A DNA stretch of 64,000 nt, taken from contig WPIO01000017.1 of assembly GCA_009760855.2 (NCBI GenBank), forward strand, positions 4,806,001 through 4,870,000. The letters run 5' to 3'. This document shows, in pieces, positions 1 through 13,143 of the stretch (its first letter is position 1; every line of letters begins with the position of its first letter). The position numbers were made by a program, and so were the translations under genes. Below the pieces are notes generated by a model that saw only the letters and a list, made by a program, of their open reading frames with translations, was not told the origin of the DNA and ran no database searches. The stretch comes from Cristatella mucedo. Its lineage: Eukaryota; Bryozoa; Phylactolaemata; Cristatellidae.

Positions 1-1980
1 GCTCGTCCTCCACCTCCAGCTAGATCGGTATCGGCCGTTGCAGCTGCAAAGAAAGTGAGTCCCATTGGTATTACTGCCAGCTCGGCCCACCTAGGAGAGT
101 GTAGAGCCGCGGACTCGGCTGCGCTGTGGCATCGCGATACAAGCGTCGACGGCCCCAGCAGACGCGACTCTCTCAGCAGCACTCTGAAACATGAAGCAGT
201 GGACGTCAGCGGCTGTTACGCTCTACGTCCGTCGTTGTCTGCTGGCGACGGCGTAGCCGGCACCTACGGTGCCACCGCCGCCGCTGCTGCTGCGGCCGTC
301 GCGATACAGCCCGACCCTGCCGCCGAGCAGAGCAGCATTGTCAGCTACAGCTTTGTCACCAGAATCACCTCCGAGGCACGGAAAGCGGGCGCCGCCTCGT
401 CGGAGCTGGCTGCCTACATCGTCCGGCTCTCCCAGCAGCAGTCGGCTGCGCCGGCTGCGCGCGCCGGCGGCAGCCTGCTGCCGCCACATCCTTCGGCAGT
501 TCAGGTCGACGGAGCAGCTGCCGGAGGCAAGGCCTCTGCGGCTTCCACGGCCGTGAGCGGCAGTCATCAAGCTGACATCGCGACTGGCATTGGCCGAGAC
601 GGCGTTACCTCCACTGCTACTGCTCATGCCACCACTGCTAGCCTCCTCGCAGCTGCGCCGAGGCGATCATCAGCTGACCCGGCTGTGGCGTCTACTATGC
701 CGGAAGTCAGCAGGTCGTCAGCCTTTGCAGCCGAGCAGGTGGCGCCAGCTATGGAGAGGCGCGGCAGTACGCCGGTGGCAGCAGAAGCGGTGACGCGGCC
801 ACCATTGCCACCATTGACTGCCCAAGCTGTGAGTGCTCAGCAAGCCACCGCACCCACGAGCTCGGCAAGCACTGGTCGTGAAGGAGGGGCAGTCGGTGGC
901 TACGGTGCCGCCGATGTTGCAGCCAACGGGTGGCCTTTCTCCTGGGAAACCGGCACCGAGGCAGCGACTGCAGCAGCTGCGATGGTGACCTGCTTCGGCG
1001 CAGACAAGCAGCAGCCACAGCAGGGGGCGGCAGCAGCGACGGAGGCCGAACGTGTCAGCCTGCTGCTCGGTCAGCGGTGCTCGCCCGACAGCTCGTGGTT
1101 CTGGAGCTCGGATGCGACTGCGTCGTCTTCTAAGAGCCTCAGCCTGGATTTTAGCGCCGAAGACGCCTTGTTGCATAAGCAGCACAGCGGAACGTCCGAG
1201 CCGGCTCGTCTTCCCGACGCTTCTCGTGGCCGCAGCAGCAGCGCCATCAGCAGCAGCCGAGTAGTGGCCGCGGCAGTGCCACCACCCGCCGTGAGACTGT
1301 CAGCACACTCGTTCGATTCCGGTGCTGCAAGTGTGTCGGCGCCGACGGTCATTCGCGGTCCTGCCTCGAGAGTTGGCCGTGACGACGATGTAGCCAAGGT
1401 TACAGAGAGCGCCTACGTCTCGAGCAGCACCGGCGAGAATGCCGGCAGCGGAGGCAGGAGGAATAGCAAGCGCAGCGACAGCCTCGGTCCGGGTGTAGCC
1501 AGCGCCGTCGGTGCTGGATGTCGAGAGGAAGCCGGCGGGTCTACAGCCGCCTCGGAATGGCAGCCGAGAGCAGGCCTTCCCGTATCCTTGACGGCACCTT
1601 CGACCGCGGTGCCCAGTCGCAGTAGCGCCAGCCCGCAGCCGTTCACGTTCTCCGCTGCACTTGGTTCGGCCGCAAACGGTGGCAGCGGCAGTGACAGCAG
1701 CAGCCGTGCGAGCTCCATCGCCGGCCTTGGGCGCGGTAGTGCGCCGTTGACCGAGACCAGTGCCCTTCGCCAGGCGTCGTTGCTCGTAAATCGCAGCGGG
1801 CGGCTGCCAGAGGGCACCGGCTTCCAGCTCGGGCAGCCATATGCCAGTGAAGGTCGCGAACTGGCTCGACCTCAGGATGGCGACGGGGTCACGGGGCAGC
1901 TGCAACAGCACGGATTGCATGGAAGCGGTATGCAGCTGTCTGCTGTGGTAGCATCTGCAGTCTCGTTGCAGCGTTCTCGC
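1..1980 (+). CDS. CEP192: CEP192-like exon: long Ser/Ala-rich disordered region
   Basis: The frame is open from base 1 and reads about 660 residues dominated by Ala, Ser, Gly, Val and Arg, with runs of Ala and Ser coded by mixed GCN/AGC/TCN codons. No fold is visible and a long disordered linker is likely. The likely donor is CGC|GTGAGC after 1980. The frame continues to a stop at 2061, but those residues look intronic. An alternative donor G|GTATGC after 1927 would pair with the stronger acceptor at 2116. An AAA|GTGAGT at 54 also resembles a donor, so a very early exon end cannot be excluded. Confidence 0.55.
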
Positions 1981-4900
1981 GTGAGCGGACTGGGATTTCG
2001 GCTGGCTCTCTTCGCGACGGGTCGCATGCGTCGATGCAGCCCTCCGCCTGTCCCCCATTAGAAAGGGGGACCTAGCGACCGCCGGGCGGCCGTCCATGCG
2101 ATGCTGTCTTTTGCAGACGCCGCCGACGACCGCGATCCATGCGCTGTTCAGGTGACCGGTGCAGTTCACATCGACGAAGTCTGCTGCGTGGGCTTCTCGC
2201 TGCAGACGCAGCTGGAAATGTACAACCCCAACAGCAGGTCAGAGCCGCTGCGACCCATCGTCGCCGATGCCGCTCCCGCCAGCCTCTGCGCGGATGCTTG
2301 CATTGCTTTTCGCCGTGGCGGGCAGGCAGGGGTCATGCCCTCGTCGTGCTGCTGCTGCCGGACGGCCAGCAGACGACATTTGTCGCGTCGCGGAAGCCCC
2401 CCCATGCACGTGCTGCTTGCTGCGTTTCAGGTGGCTGCTGGCCTCTCTCAGAGTGATGAACCAGAGCCTCGATGGCTCGGAGGAGAGATGCGCCAACTCG
2501 GTGCCGTTCATCCTGAAGCAAAGGGCCCGGCTGGAGCCCAAGGCGACCGAGATCATACCGGTGCGCTCCCTCGAGCGCCGCCGGCCTGCACTTGTGCCCG
2601 CAGCCTGCGCCAGCCCGCCGCACTGTCCTTTTCAATGGCGCGCCACCCTGTCGCCAGGCTTTGTTTGCTGATACATCAACGCTGCCACTGCCGCCTCCGA
2701 GGCGACAGTGGCAGCGTTGTCGGCTGTAGCTCGCCGGATTTGAGCCGAGACGCGGACTGCGGGCGTCTCTGCTCTAGTTAAGCGCAGCAGCGCAGGGCAT
2801 TGCCTGCATATCCGCTATCCGCTGCCCGCGGTGCGCCCGAGTAGTGGCACCGAGGCCGTGGCGAGCCGGCGGCCTCTTCTTGCAGATCGTGTTCGCTCCC
2901 CAAAGGCCTGGCATGTATATGGCGCAGCTGCACGTCGACACGTCGTGGCTCGTGCCGGTCGCCCGGGCCGCAGATGGCTTGGCCTCGCAGCCACTCGTCC
3001 ACTCGTCCACGGCCATCGTCAGCATTCTGGCGACCGCCGAGCTGCCAAACGTGGAGGTAATGGAGCCGCAATGTAATCCTAGCTGCTTAAACAGCCTCTT
3101 TTTGTATAGCGACAGAAGAGCCTTTACGGCTATCACCACTGCTTGCAGTGGCAATAAAGGATCGCCCACCACAGGAATCGAACCCGCGACCTCGGGACCG
3201 AGGTCGTGAAAGCAACCGCCTTACCTAGTGTGTAATGCGTCTCCATCTGTAGCTCCATCTGTGGCTCCGCCACAAAGACTGTGTGAGTGTAGCGCTGGAG
3301 AGTTCTGTAGGGCGAAGCCAAAGCCTAAGCGGCTTTCGGTGCGCATGCGTTGCCCACGGACTCACTCTACAAAGCAAAAGTGAGAAGCACAGCTGAGTCA
3401 GGAGGGCAGTCGAGGAAGTGAGTGGCATGGAAGTTGGAGTGCATGACGGCTGGAAAGGATGTTCTACAGTCGGCAGCAGGAGAGAAGATGTCGTTGCAAA
3501 AGAATTGTCGAAGAGAGCTCCACAGTCTAAAAGATGAGCACAGCTCCACAGTCTGTAGCTTTGCCACTCACAGCTAATGCCACTTGCTGCATTGCTGCAG
3601 CGTCCAGTGGAGAGGAAAGGGCAGAGGAGTGCGCAAGCGTCCGCCGCACGGCTGCCGCTGTTGCAGTGGCTGTTTTCTTGCACGGCATTGAGCAGGTGCT
3701 CAGCTGCGTCGACATGCCCGCACACTCAGTTGCTGGGGCCATTTCGGGGCGTGGCGCATGCTGCCAGGTGCTGCCACCTTTTGCCACCTAGGCTCTGAAC
3801 GTCGCCGATGGCTGCATCAACTATGGCAACGTTCCGTGGAAGTGCTCTCGTCATTTTCAACTCAGCTTGGTGAACAAAGGTCATGCCGGCGTCCCACTGA
3901 GGCTCATCATATCCAGCGTGAGTGAGCAAAACAGAGCGGTGGCAGCGTGCCGAAGGGGGGGGGGTGATTGTGTGGTGGGGCGCTACCCATCACAGCTGCT
4001 CTGCTTTGTGCGCACTGCTAGCCTACTCACTCGACGCAATCGTCGTGCGCTGAGTTTGCTTTCCAGTGTGTTTGCAGCATTCCTGACGTTGCTTGACGAT
4101 TGATGTTTTTGGTGAGTGGCTTGATAACTCCCGCACGTCGTGAGCTGCTCGTCCCGGGAGCCACGTTTGTTCTGCGAGCTGACGTAGTTCAAGCTGCCCC
4201 GACGGTGGGTGGTGCTGTGCGCTAGCTGTGCTCAAGTTAATTCGTTAGACAGAAGAATCGAGAACATATAACATTCGACTCGTGGCCACATGTCAGGAAA
4301 GCAGGCTTGTGAGCTGGGAGCTGCAGCCTCCCAAAACCAAGCAGCGGGGCCCAGAAGGGCACGCTACCTGCTATTTTGTTGAATCGGGCAAGGTACAGCC
4401 CTCTCGTTTAACCACGGTCCTTGCTCAGAGTTGAGGAACTCACACTTCACACTAGGTCGTGGGTACTCGTCCTGCGGCAGGCAATCAATCTTTTGTTTGC
4501 CATTGCAAGTGGGATGGTAGCTGCTAAGGCTCTTCTGCCACCATGTTAGTGAGGCCGTTACATAAGATAACATGTAGTTTAATTTTATAAACGTTAAATA
4601 CAGTTTTGACTTTTTTTGGCTATTCCCTGCTTGGTCGTGTGTTCACTTCTCATTTCTCTAATGAGAAGTCAAGCCTGGTCTAAATGTGAAGGTCACATGA
4701 AAAAGTGCGTGCTGTTTGCAAGTTTCACTCTCAAAACCATCACTCCCTACCATCGTTGTGCCAGAAGCTAACTTTATTTAAAGCACCAACTGTTCAACGG
4801 CACCGAGCCACTGATGCTTGGGTCATTGCGCTGGCCGCTGCTTATCTGTAGCTGCTCTTTGCAGGCGCAGAAGAATGGAAGCACGTTGGTGACAGCGACC

Positions 4901-7900
4901 TCTGGTTGTAATTTTATGTAGTAGAAGAGGCTGACAGCAATCTGCCCTACCTTTGACCAGTCGCAGGAGTGAGCTTGTGGACAAGTTCGACTGCTTAGGG
5001 ATCATGAACGTGCTTAGTTGTAACGTATCTGAAGCAAGCCATGCAAGCCGTTTCGTTTTCTTTTCTGCGAGGGTCGGCCGGCAAAGGATCGCTAGGGTTG
5101 TGACTCAGCTGAGCGTCATAGCTGTAGAAGGCGTGAATTCTCTCGACGAGAGGAGCTAGTGGTCAATTCGTGGCAAGCCTGCTGCCTTTGTCTCCTTCCG
5201 GCTTCTTCTTTTACTTCGACGTGACGGCAGTGTCGGCGCCCATGGCTCCATCGATTTCCATCTCGCTCAGTCGAACATTCGCAAGAGCTCACAGTTTTGT
5301 GACATCTCGATGTATGATGCGAATTACACTCGAAGCTCATCCTAGGACCCTTTTACCATCGAGTTTAGTCTTCATTTTTCCAGCATTTCACTGGGGCGAT
5401 GTTTTGAAATTACCGCTTTACTTGTTGGGCGGGGTCGTTCCCGCTCGAGGCAAAATATTCTTTTTCAGCGTTCACACCAACGGCAGCCGGCCCCCTCTAA
5501 AGCTCTATATTTTGGAAAGCAATTAAGACCGTTGATGACTGAAGCTTTGGTTCTGCGCCACCTAGGACTGCCGAACTTGCCGTCACAATTGTTGTATGCA
5601 GCTGAGAGGTCATTTCTATCTGCTGAGCCTTGCACGTCCTTTCCAGCCGTCCTTCGCTGCTACTTCTGTGCTATTCGTTTCCTCCTGACAAAGCCGAGCT
5701 TCTTGCTTTGTCTCTATTTTGTGAGGTGAAGTCCATTGGCCACTGGGCGAACGTATGCGCACCGAATCCACATAGGCGTTATCTTTTTTTTTGTGTGCAT
5801 CTGACAAGACTAGTTCAGCCCATTGGCGTCTTTAAGCAATGTGTTTCAAAGCTTATCTATGCCGACTGATCGAGGTCGATGCACCGTCGCTGCTGCTTGT
5901 GGATGCCGGCTGGCTTGCCAGTCGCTAGTTGTGCTGTCTTGCATTTGGTTTTTCGACAAGCCTTGCTGCTGCACGCAGGCTGCTGTTAGCATGACTGTTG
6001 GCATCTGCCGTTGACGAACGGCTGCCCGTAATCTTGTAGCTGAAAAGCAGCAGCTACGGCTGCTTCTCATTTGCGCCTGCGCCCCTTCCGGAGTGCTTCA
6101 GCGCAGGAGCGCACGAGGCAGGCAGCAAGGTCATACGGAACGTCCTGCTGCCATCCAGAAGCATGGGCAGCAGCTTCGGGATCGTGCCTGTAGACGTTGC
6201 CCTGACGTTCGCGGCTCCCGTGAAACCGTATGGATCGTCGAGTAAGCGAACCGATGTCAGCGACGCGGTGGCGCTGCCGTGCGGCTGCTGCATGCGTGGT
6301 CGCGCTGTACGCAGTCGAAGCTGCCGCGGACTGCTGTTGCTGCCGCCGCCTCGAGTGGCCTCATGAGGCGTCGGCTCGATTAGTCATTTGAGCACGCCAG
6401 GTGCAGTATGGCTTTTCGCCCGCTCAGACATTCAGCATCGTAGTGGCCTGTGCTCGTGTCCGGCGTAGCGTGAAGCCGCACTTGGTCAGTCGCTGCCATC
6501 CTTGATGCAGATCGCGTTCGATAATAGAACTTGGGTTGGCGCACGGCTGTCCAGAATGTGCGATTGTGGGTGATGTGCACGTTACTGCTCTTGCGTTTGC
6601 AATTGCTTGCGCCCCTCCCTCCCACTGAACCGCTTTGCAACTCCCTGGCCAGATTCGACAGAAGTTTTCCAAGCCCTGCTAAACGTGGAGCTGGACAATC
6701 CATCTGCAGTCAAACCGCTACTCTCAATCAAGCTCCAAGCAACCGTGGGTGCAGCTAAGATCCATACGCCTGCAGTTGAGGTAAGCTAGCGTGTTTGTAC
6801 TTTAGTGTAGTTCAGGGATATGGCACTGCTTGAACGAAGCATTTCTTCAAGTGATCTATCAATCTAGGCTTTCATGTTTATGCAGGTGACTCACACAGCT
6901 GCTCAGTGCGCTGAACCAGCTGTTCCATGCCTTACAGCACGGTGAACTCTCTCAACTCCCCTACAGCATTTATTTCTGACATTCACATTGGATAGCAGCC
7001 AATCTTCTCAAATGGACTGATCACAACTCACTAGTTGTAGGCAAACATAGTGTAACTCAGAATTTGGAAATCCCAACCCTTACAATTGGTTTGGCCCACA
7101 TATTTCGTGTAGTATCTGTTTGCAATCTGTGTATCTTGGTCCAAAGTGACCTTTCGCTAGATGGCCGAATTAGCTCCACTGTCAAGTCTGCCTGCTTTCA
7201 GCTACGAACCGTAGCAAAAAGTTATTTGGGCTTGCTTAGATCAGGATGCCACACCAAACTATTTATGCATTTGTGACATTCCTCCGTAGACTTTTTATCA
7301 CGCTACTTGTAAGTCTTTTAGCCTGAGCAATAAATTGCATGCAGTTGGTGCAAAACTTTGCAACTAGGCTCATATGTCGTGAGCGTCACAGTTGCCACTT
7401 CATATCGCTTCTCGCCACCCGGCACTGGCTCCCCATCTTGAAGCGCACCGACTTCCATGTTGTGTCACTCTTGTAGGTCCCTTTAATATTGTGCTCCGAC
7501 ATATTAGACCTATCCGAAATGTTTCCTACTCAGGCTTCGCATCGGGATCTTCTGATCCAAGTCTTTCAACTGCCCCTTCAACCAACCTCAAAACGAGCCC
7601 GATGGCATGTGTGAAGCGCCTGAATAGAGACATGAATTATATATGTGATATTATCTTTAGCCAAGGATACTTCAATACAATATGTTTAATAATAACATAA
7701 TATTAGTAAGCATTTTGGAATTTCTTTTACATGTTAGAGTATGAGTATTATACTACTAAATGTATTTTAGCATTTTAGTATTCATAATGTTAAATTAGTA
7801 ATAATGGCTTCCAGCATGAAAATCACTTGAAGCAGCTAGCTGTCATTGGCATAACAGTGTGTACGCACACGTGGGAATGTGATGCCTAAGCAAAAGGCAT

Positions 7901-8119
7901 AGAAAGAAATTGTGTTCTCATAGGGCATTATGGCTCGTTACATTTTCTATTAAACTCAGTTATCTTTTATAAAATGGAAGCATCTGTGTGTTTTTGTGTC
8001 TGTGTGAGTACTTGTGTGCATGCATGTGTTTGTGTGTATGTTGTGTGTACCCATGTGTGTATGTGTACCCGGTGTGCACGAATGCGCACGAGTGTGAAAG
8101 AGTGTGCATTTGAGTGAGA

Positions 8120-8182
<63 letters not shown>

Positions 8183-9018
8183 TTGGAGAGTGCCGGGATT
8201 GTAAAAAGAACTTGGCTTCAGTGTCAGACGTTAGTTTATATCGGCACGATGATGCTGGTTGCGACACAAATGCTTGTTAAGCGATGCTGCTCCATGTACG
8301 ACGTGATGCTACCCTGTGGTGCTTTTGCAGGGTGTTGAGCTCACAGGAGTCAGTGGAACGATTATTCAAGAATCGATTCCAATTAGGAATGCTGGCAGCA
8401 TTCCCTTTGTTGTGCAGTTTAGTGCCAATGGCGAAGACAGCAGCGCATTTACGGTGGTACCGTCTCGCACCTTCCTTCATCCAAATGAAGACTTCAAGGT
8501 TGTCATTAAGTGCGACACGAAGCGACTCGGCTGCAGCTATTCGAAGAGGTGCGTGCTCGACCATCGGTCGGTGTATGCTGTAGCCGTCGAAGTACTGAGC
8601 CTTCATCTCCGGTATATTGTGCATACACCTGACAGCCAATAGCATGCTGCTGATAGGTGACCCAATTGTCGAAGACTTGTCATTGCTCTTGTGCCTGTGG
8701 GCGCCTTGCCCAAATGTGTCCATTGCCCATTCGGTGCTGCTATTATTTCTGCACCATGTCGGAAGCACATCATTCTGGTTTACCAACGAGCCGAGTTGAA
8801 TTAACAGAATAGGCCAGACGCTGATTGCCCACTTTGCTTTGCTTAATTGTCAAGTGCTTTGCTTAATTGTCAAGCGCCCTACCGTGTGATTCGATGTATT
8901 CTGTTGAGCTGGAGCTCGCGAGCTTCTTTTTCGGTATCCTGCACTACTTGAGTGCACGCCGCTTCTTCACCCCCACCCCCTCCCCCCCCCCCCCCCCCCC
9001 TCCCATCTCCCTCCCCTT

Positions 9019-9097
<79 letters not shown>

Positions 9098-11721
9098 AGC
9101 CAAACTAACAGCTCATTTGTATAGCAGCAGAAGAGCCTTTAACGGCTATCAGTGCCACTTGCAGTTGCCAATAAAGGATTGCCCACTTCAGGATTCGAAC
9201 CCACAACCTCGGTGACGACTAGTGTCTCTCTCTTTGTCTCCTTACTTTGCTATGGTTTAGATCTGGGGTTATGTTACATTTTCAGACAGTTTGGCTACTG
9301 TTGGCTGCGGTTGGTCGTGAAATTACTGTGGCCAATTCCTAGGACCTCCTGACTTGGGGGAGAGGTTTGGAAGGGAGCTGCCAAGGCCACCTTCACGCCC
9401 TGCCACCGATGCAGGGCCAGGAGGCAATGGCTTTCTGTCATGCTGGCAGTGTACAATGCTAATGTATTGCTTTGATTTGTAAGTTGCTGCAGTTTTTGAT
9501 GCACTTCACCGGTACCAGCCAGCTAGTAGTGACAAGGTCTGTCAAACCTGTTAATTCTCAGTTACTGCCTTAGCACCACGTAAGCAGTATCGTCACAGCA
9601 GTGTTTTAGCTGGTCATACGCCTGGCCGGTGTAATTGGTTGGACGACACACATGCACCGTGTCTGGCGCTACGTTCCACCTTGTCGGCTCCGGTCCAAGT
9701 TTCGTGCTCACCTCATAGCCACTTAGCGGAAAGAAGACCAATAGAGATTGAGTGAGTGAGAGTGAAGCTGATTGAAGCTTTTTTTTTAAATAGAGCACCA
9801 GGAGAGCCCTAATGGGTTTGATTTGTTGCAGCTGGAAAGAAAGAGTTGCTTCAGGACTCGAACCAGTGACCTGGTGGCAAAAAGTGCGAGCAGCTGGTTA
9901 CTTGGCTAAGACCCTGTCGCCTACTCGTGTTGTGCTGGCATCCTTTGCAGCCTCGTGCTCTGCTCTGGCCAGGTCGATTTTGCTCCAACTAGCCCAGTCT
10001 AGAAAAGCCTGTTTGCCGATCACGTGGCACGTGATCACGTGGCCGTGCACATGTCATTATCGCAACTTCGCAGCACCAGCAGAAAACGTGAGGAGATGCC
10101 CAAAAGCATTCGCGAGGGGGGGGGGTCACTCACCAAATCATTGGGACTTTTGGGGGGTGCAAAATAAGCTGGTCACCCATTCCTTATTAGCAGAGGTCTT
10201 TCTGACCACAAGTATGGAATTGGCATTTCGTTTCTACTCTGTTCAACAAGCCACCGTTGGTGTCCCGTATGACAGCACTTGACCCCGGTTATTTCTCGAT
10301 AGCCCGCACAGTTTTAAGTGAAAGCTTTCCGCCTCCTTCCTCCCCTCTTCCGTTGGACGGGCATCGAGCCTAAAGCTTGAGGCCGTGCCGGTCAAAGTGC
10401 ACGGCTGGCGAGTGCCTCGTGTGAGAGCCTGGTCACAGCTGGCCGGACGTTCGTTGGTGCGAATCTCATCCCAGCAGTCTCGGGGAGAGATCACCGCAGC
10501 AAGGCCATTAAGCCTTAATCATGCTGCTTAGCCGGGTCTGGTAATGCTTGCGTGCGCCATTCCATGCCGTCCGTCCGCCATTATTATTTTTCTATTTGTC
10601 AGCGTGCTCCTGATGGCGGTCGAGCCAGACGGGCCCACATTCGAGGTCGGACTGGCAGTGCACGTCACTGCTGCCTCTGCCGCCGCCACCTCTGCCGCTC
10701 GGCTAACCGGCGGGGAGGTGTCCGCGTGGTACGACGGCTCGGAGCAGCAGCGCGGATGGCCAGCGAGGCCGCCGGAGCTAGCGATGGAACACGTGCCACA
10801 GCCAAAGGAAGCCGAGCCCCTCGGCGACGTCAAGCCGGGCGTTCCCCGCGGTGGCTCTTGCAGCAGCAGCGCCGCCAGAGGCAGCAGCAGCAGGGCTGGT
10901 GCAGTGCTTTACAGCAACAAGAGCTGCGTGACGTTCGGAGGCGTTCCTGCCGGCGAGACGACGTAAGTGTCGGAAATTGTTACAGCAACGGTAGCTAGAG
11001 CGGTAGCAGCGGCGGCAGCGGAGCTGGTCGAACGCCTAATCGGACCGAGCACTACCGCTCGCACTCACTCTCCTGCCCGCTGCCGGAGCCACCATCGATC
11101 GCTGCAGCTCATTGTTGTGCGCGCCCACTTCTTCAGCGAGCAGAGCTTCAATCTGCGCAACGTGCTGGCCTCGTGCGTGAGGGTCGCGCTCGACATCTCC
11201 CTGTCGTCCAAGACTCTGGCCGCGTGCGGCGACGTCGACGAGCCGTGCTGCTTTGCGCTGGTGTGTGGCGGAGGCGGCGGCAGCTGGAAGGACGAGAGGC
11301 CGACGAGGAGGGAGCTGGTGCTGATGCCGTTCGAAGACTACACCGTCCGCGTCCGGTTCTCTCCTCGACGGACGACCGTGTACAGTGGCAAGCTGAAGAT
11401 CTTCTGTGCTCACAACGGCGCCACCTACATGGTATGCGCTCGCTGGCGGCGGTGCGCTGCGAAAGCTGCGAGGGCGGACTTGTGGCGACAGCAGTGCGCA
11501 CTGACGGCAGCGGCGCGGTCTGCTCGCCGTGCCACCTTCAGACGCCGCAGGTTGGCGCTCGTCTGGCTGGACGCGTGACTGCACCTTTCCACAGCCGATC
11601 CTTTGAAGGCTAATGCGGACGACCTGTGGTCTCTACTCTACTCTTCGCTGGTCTCTTGCAGCCTGTAGTTTTACCGCGCCACCTGGATAGACCTCGAGTC
11701 CTGTCGAGACGCTAAACAAAC

Positions 11722-11758
<37 letters not shown>

Positions 11759-13049
11759 GAATGTTATTATTGCGTGTTTCTACCCTGGAGGGATGAGCTT
11801 CGATTTCTTCTGTTTCTGCCGTAGCGTGGCAGTGCTTTGTGCTACGATTGGGACGTTTTCTGCCGACCGCTGCCTTATGCCTACTCAATCGCTGCAACGT
11901 ACAGGTGAGGCTGTCAGGCTACGGTGGCACTGGCTCGCTCAAGATGGAGCACTACAATGGCGCCGGTGCTGGTGGTGGCAGAGGTGAAGCGTCGCTTGCA
12001 GCAGCCCTGCTGGAGACGAGAGGCGGCGTGTGGCAGCTCGGGCTGGGCTGCATGACTGCCGGGCGAAGCAGGGCTGTGGCAGAAGTGCTCGTACGCAACA
12101 CGGGCAGTCGGAGCGTGTTCGTGAGGGCCGTGTGCTACACAGGTTGGTGCTGCCATCGCCCTCCCAGCCAGCTGCCTCCGAAAGCAAACGTGACTTCTTC
12201 ATCGTCGATTGCCGTGCCTACACCTCGGCCTTTGTGGGGGAAGGGCCATAGAATTGCTGCTGTATGCCTAACGACGAGAGTGCTGAGCGGGCAAGAATCA
12301 TAAGTTTTTTATTTCGCACGACTGGCAATGTCTGCAGAATGCGCATTACAAGAGCATGTAAACGCTGTTTGCCTATTAGCTATTTGCCGCCTGAGATTCC
12401 CAGGTGGCATGGGGCGATTTTATGTAAACTCGACTTTATTAAAAGAAAAAAGGACTCGCCCTGACTATGTCCGACTTGACGATAGCTGTTGGAAATGAAA
12501 ACAACCCGACGGCAGGGAACGATATTTCTGTGAATAATCAGAACGCATGTGGCTGGACACACGTCTTGAGTGTTACTGCAGGCCGGCGGTGTCTCACTTC
12601 ACCGCTCACCTCGCACCGACATGCTTTAAGCTAGTAAAAATGGTTACAAAACAGCGAAGTTGTGTGAAAATTGGCATGCGCTGTCTGCAGACATAGCCAA
12701 CTCATGTGCGATATAAAAAAAAGGCTTCTCGGGCGGCCTTTCGACTCGCGTGCACTCAGAACCCTCATCCTTTGGATGTTCCGCAGTAATTCCAAGGTCC
12801 CGTGCCGATGCACTCCGTGGCATTGCTCTGAAGAGGAGCATGAACGTTTTAGATAGCGAATGTGCAATTCGCATGTCTGGAGGACGAATCGCTGTTCAGC
12901 CGGAGCAATTTGTCCTGGCCCCATCGTCGACAAAAGTGAGTACTGCTATTGCGGTATTGAATACCGATTTCCCAAAGAAGATTGCCGGGTTTTGTTTGCT
13001 CTAAGCCTTTAGTCACGGCCGGTCACTCTGTCCTCGTGTGGTTTTTTGT

Positions 13050-13143
<94 letters not shown>

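Noticed and set aside
1300-2169. 289-codon minus-strand frame opposite the Ser/Ala exon
   Set aside because: It is the antisense shadow of biased GC-rich coding sequence; Arg/Ala-rich without a motif.
3075-3240. A functional tRNA gene on the minus strand
   Set aside because: B box present but the cloverleaf arms do not pair and the same unit recurs with a non-tRNA body, so it is a SINE.
4149-4205. Short stretch [19 protein letters not shown] before a GTGGGT
   Set aside because: It looks protein-like, but the acceptor is poor and it breaks the phase between the exons at 3917 and 6040.
8986-9000. C and G homopolymer runs (also 10,120, 20,236, 28,287, 42,572, 45,031, 52,004, 61,246) as G-quadruplex signals
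   Set aside because: Single runs without the four-run pattern; they may partly be sequencing or assembly noise.
8952-9215. Long Pro/Ser/Leu frames over CT and GA tracts, also at 13,046, 22,816, 25,617, 37,608, 50,835, 60,886 and 63,257
   Set aside because: They are translations of dinucleotide repeats on either strand and carry no coding signal.
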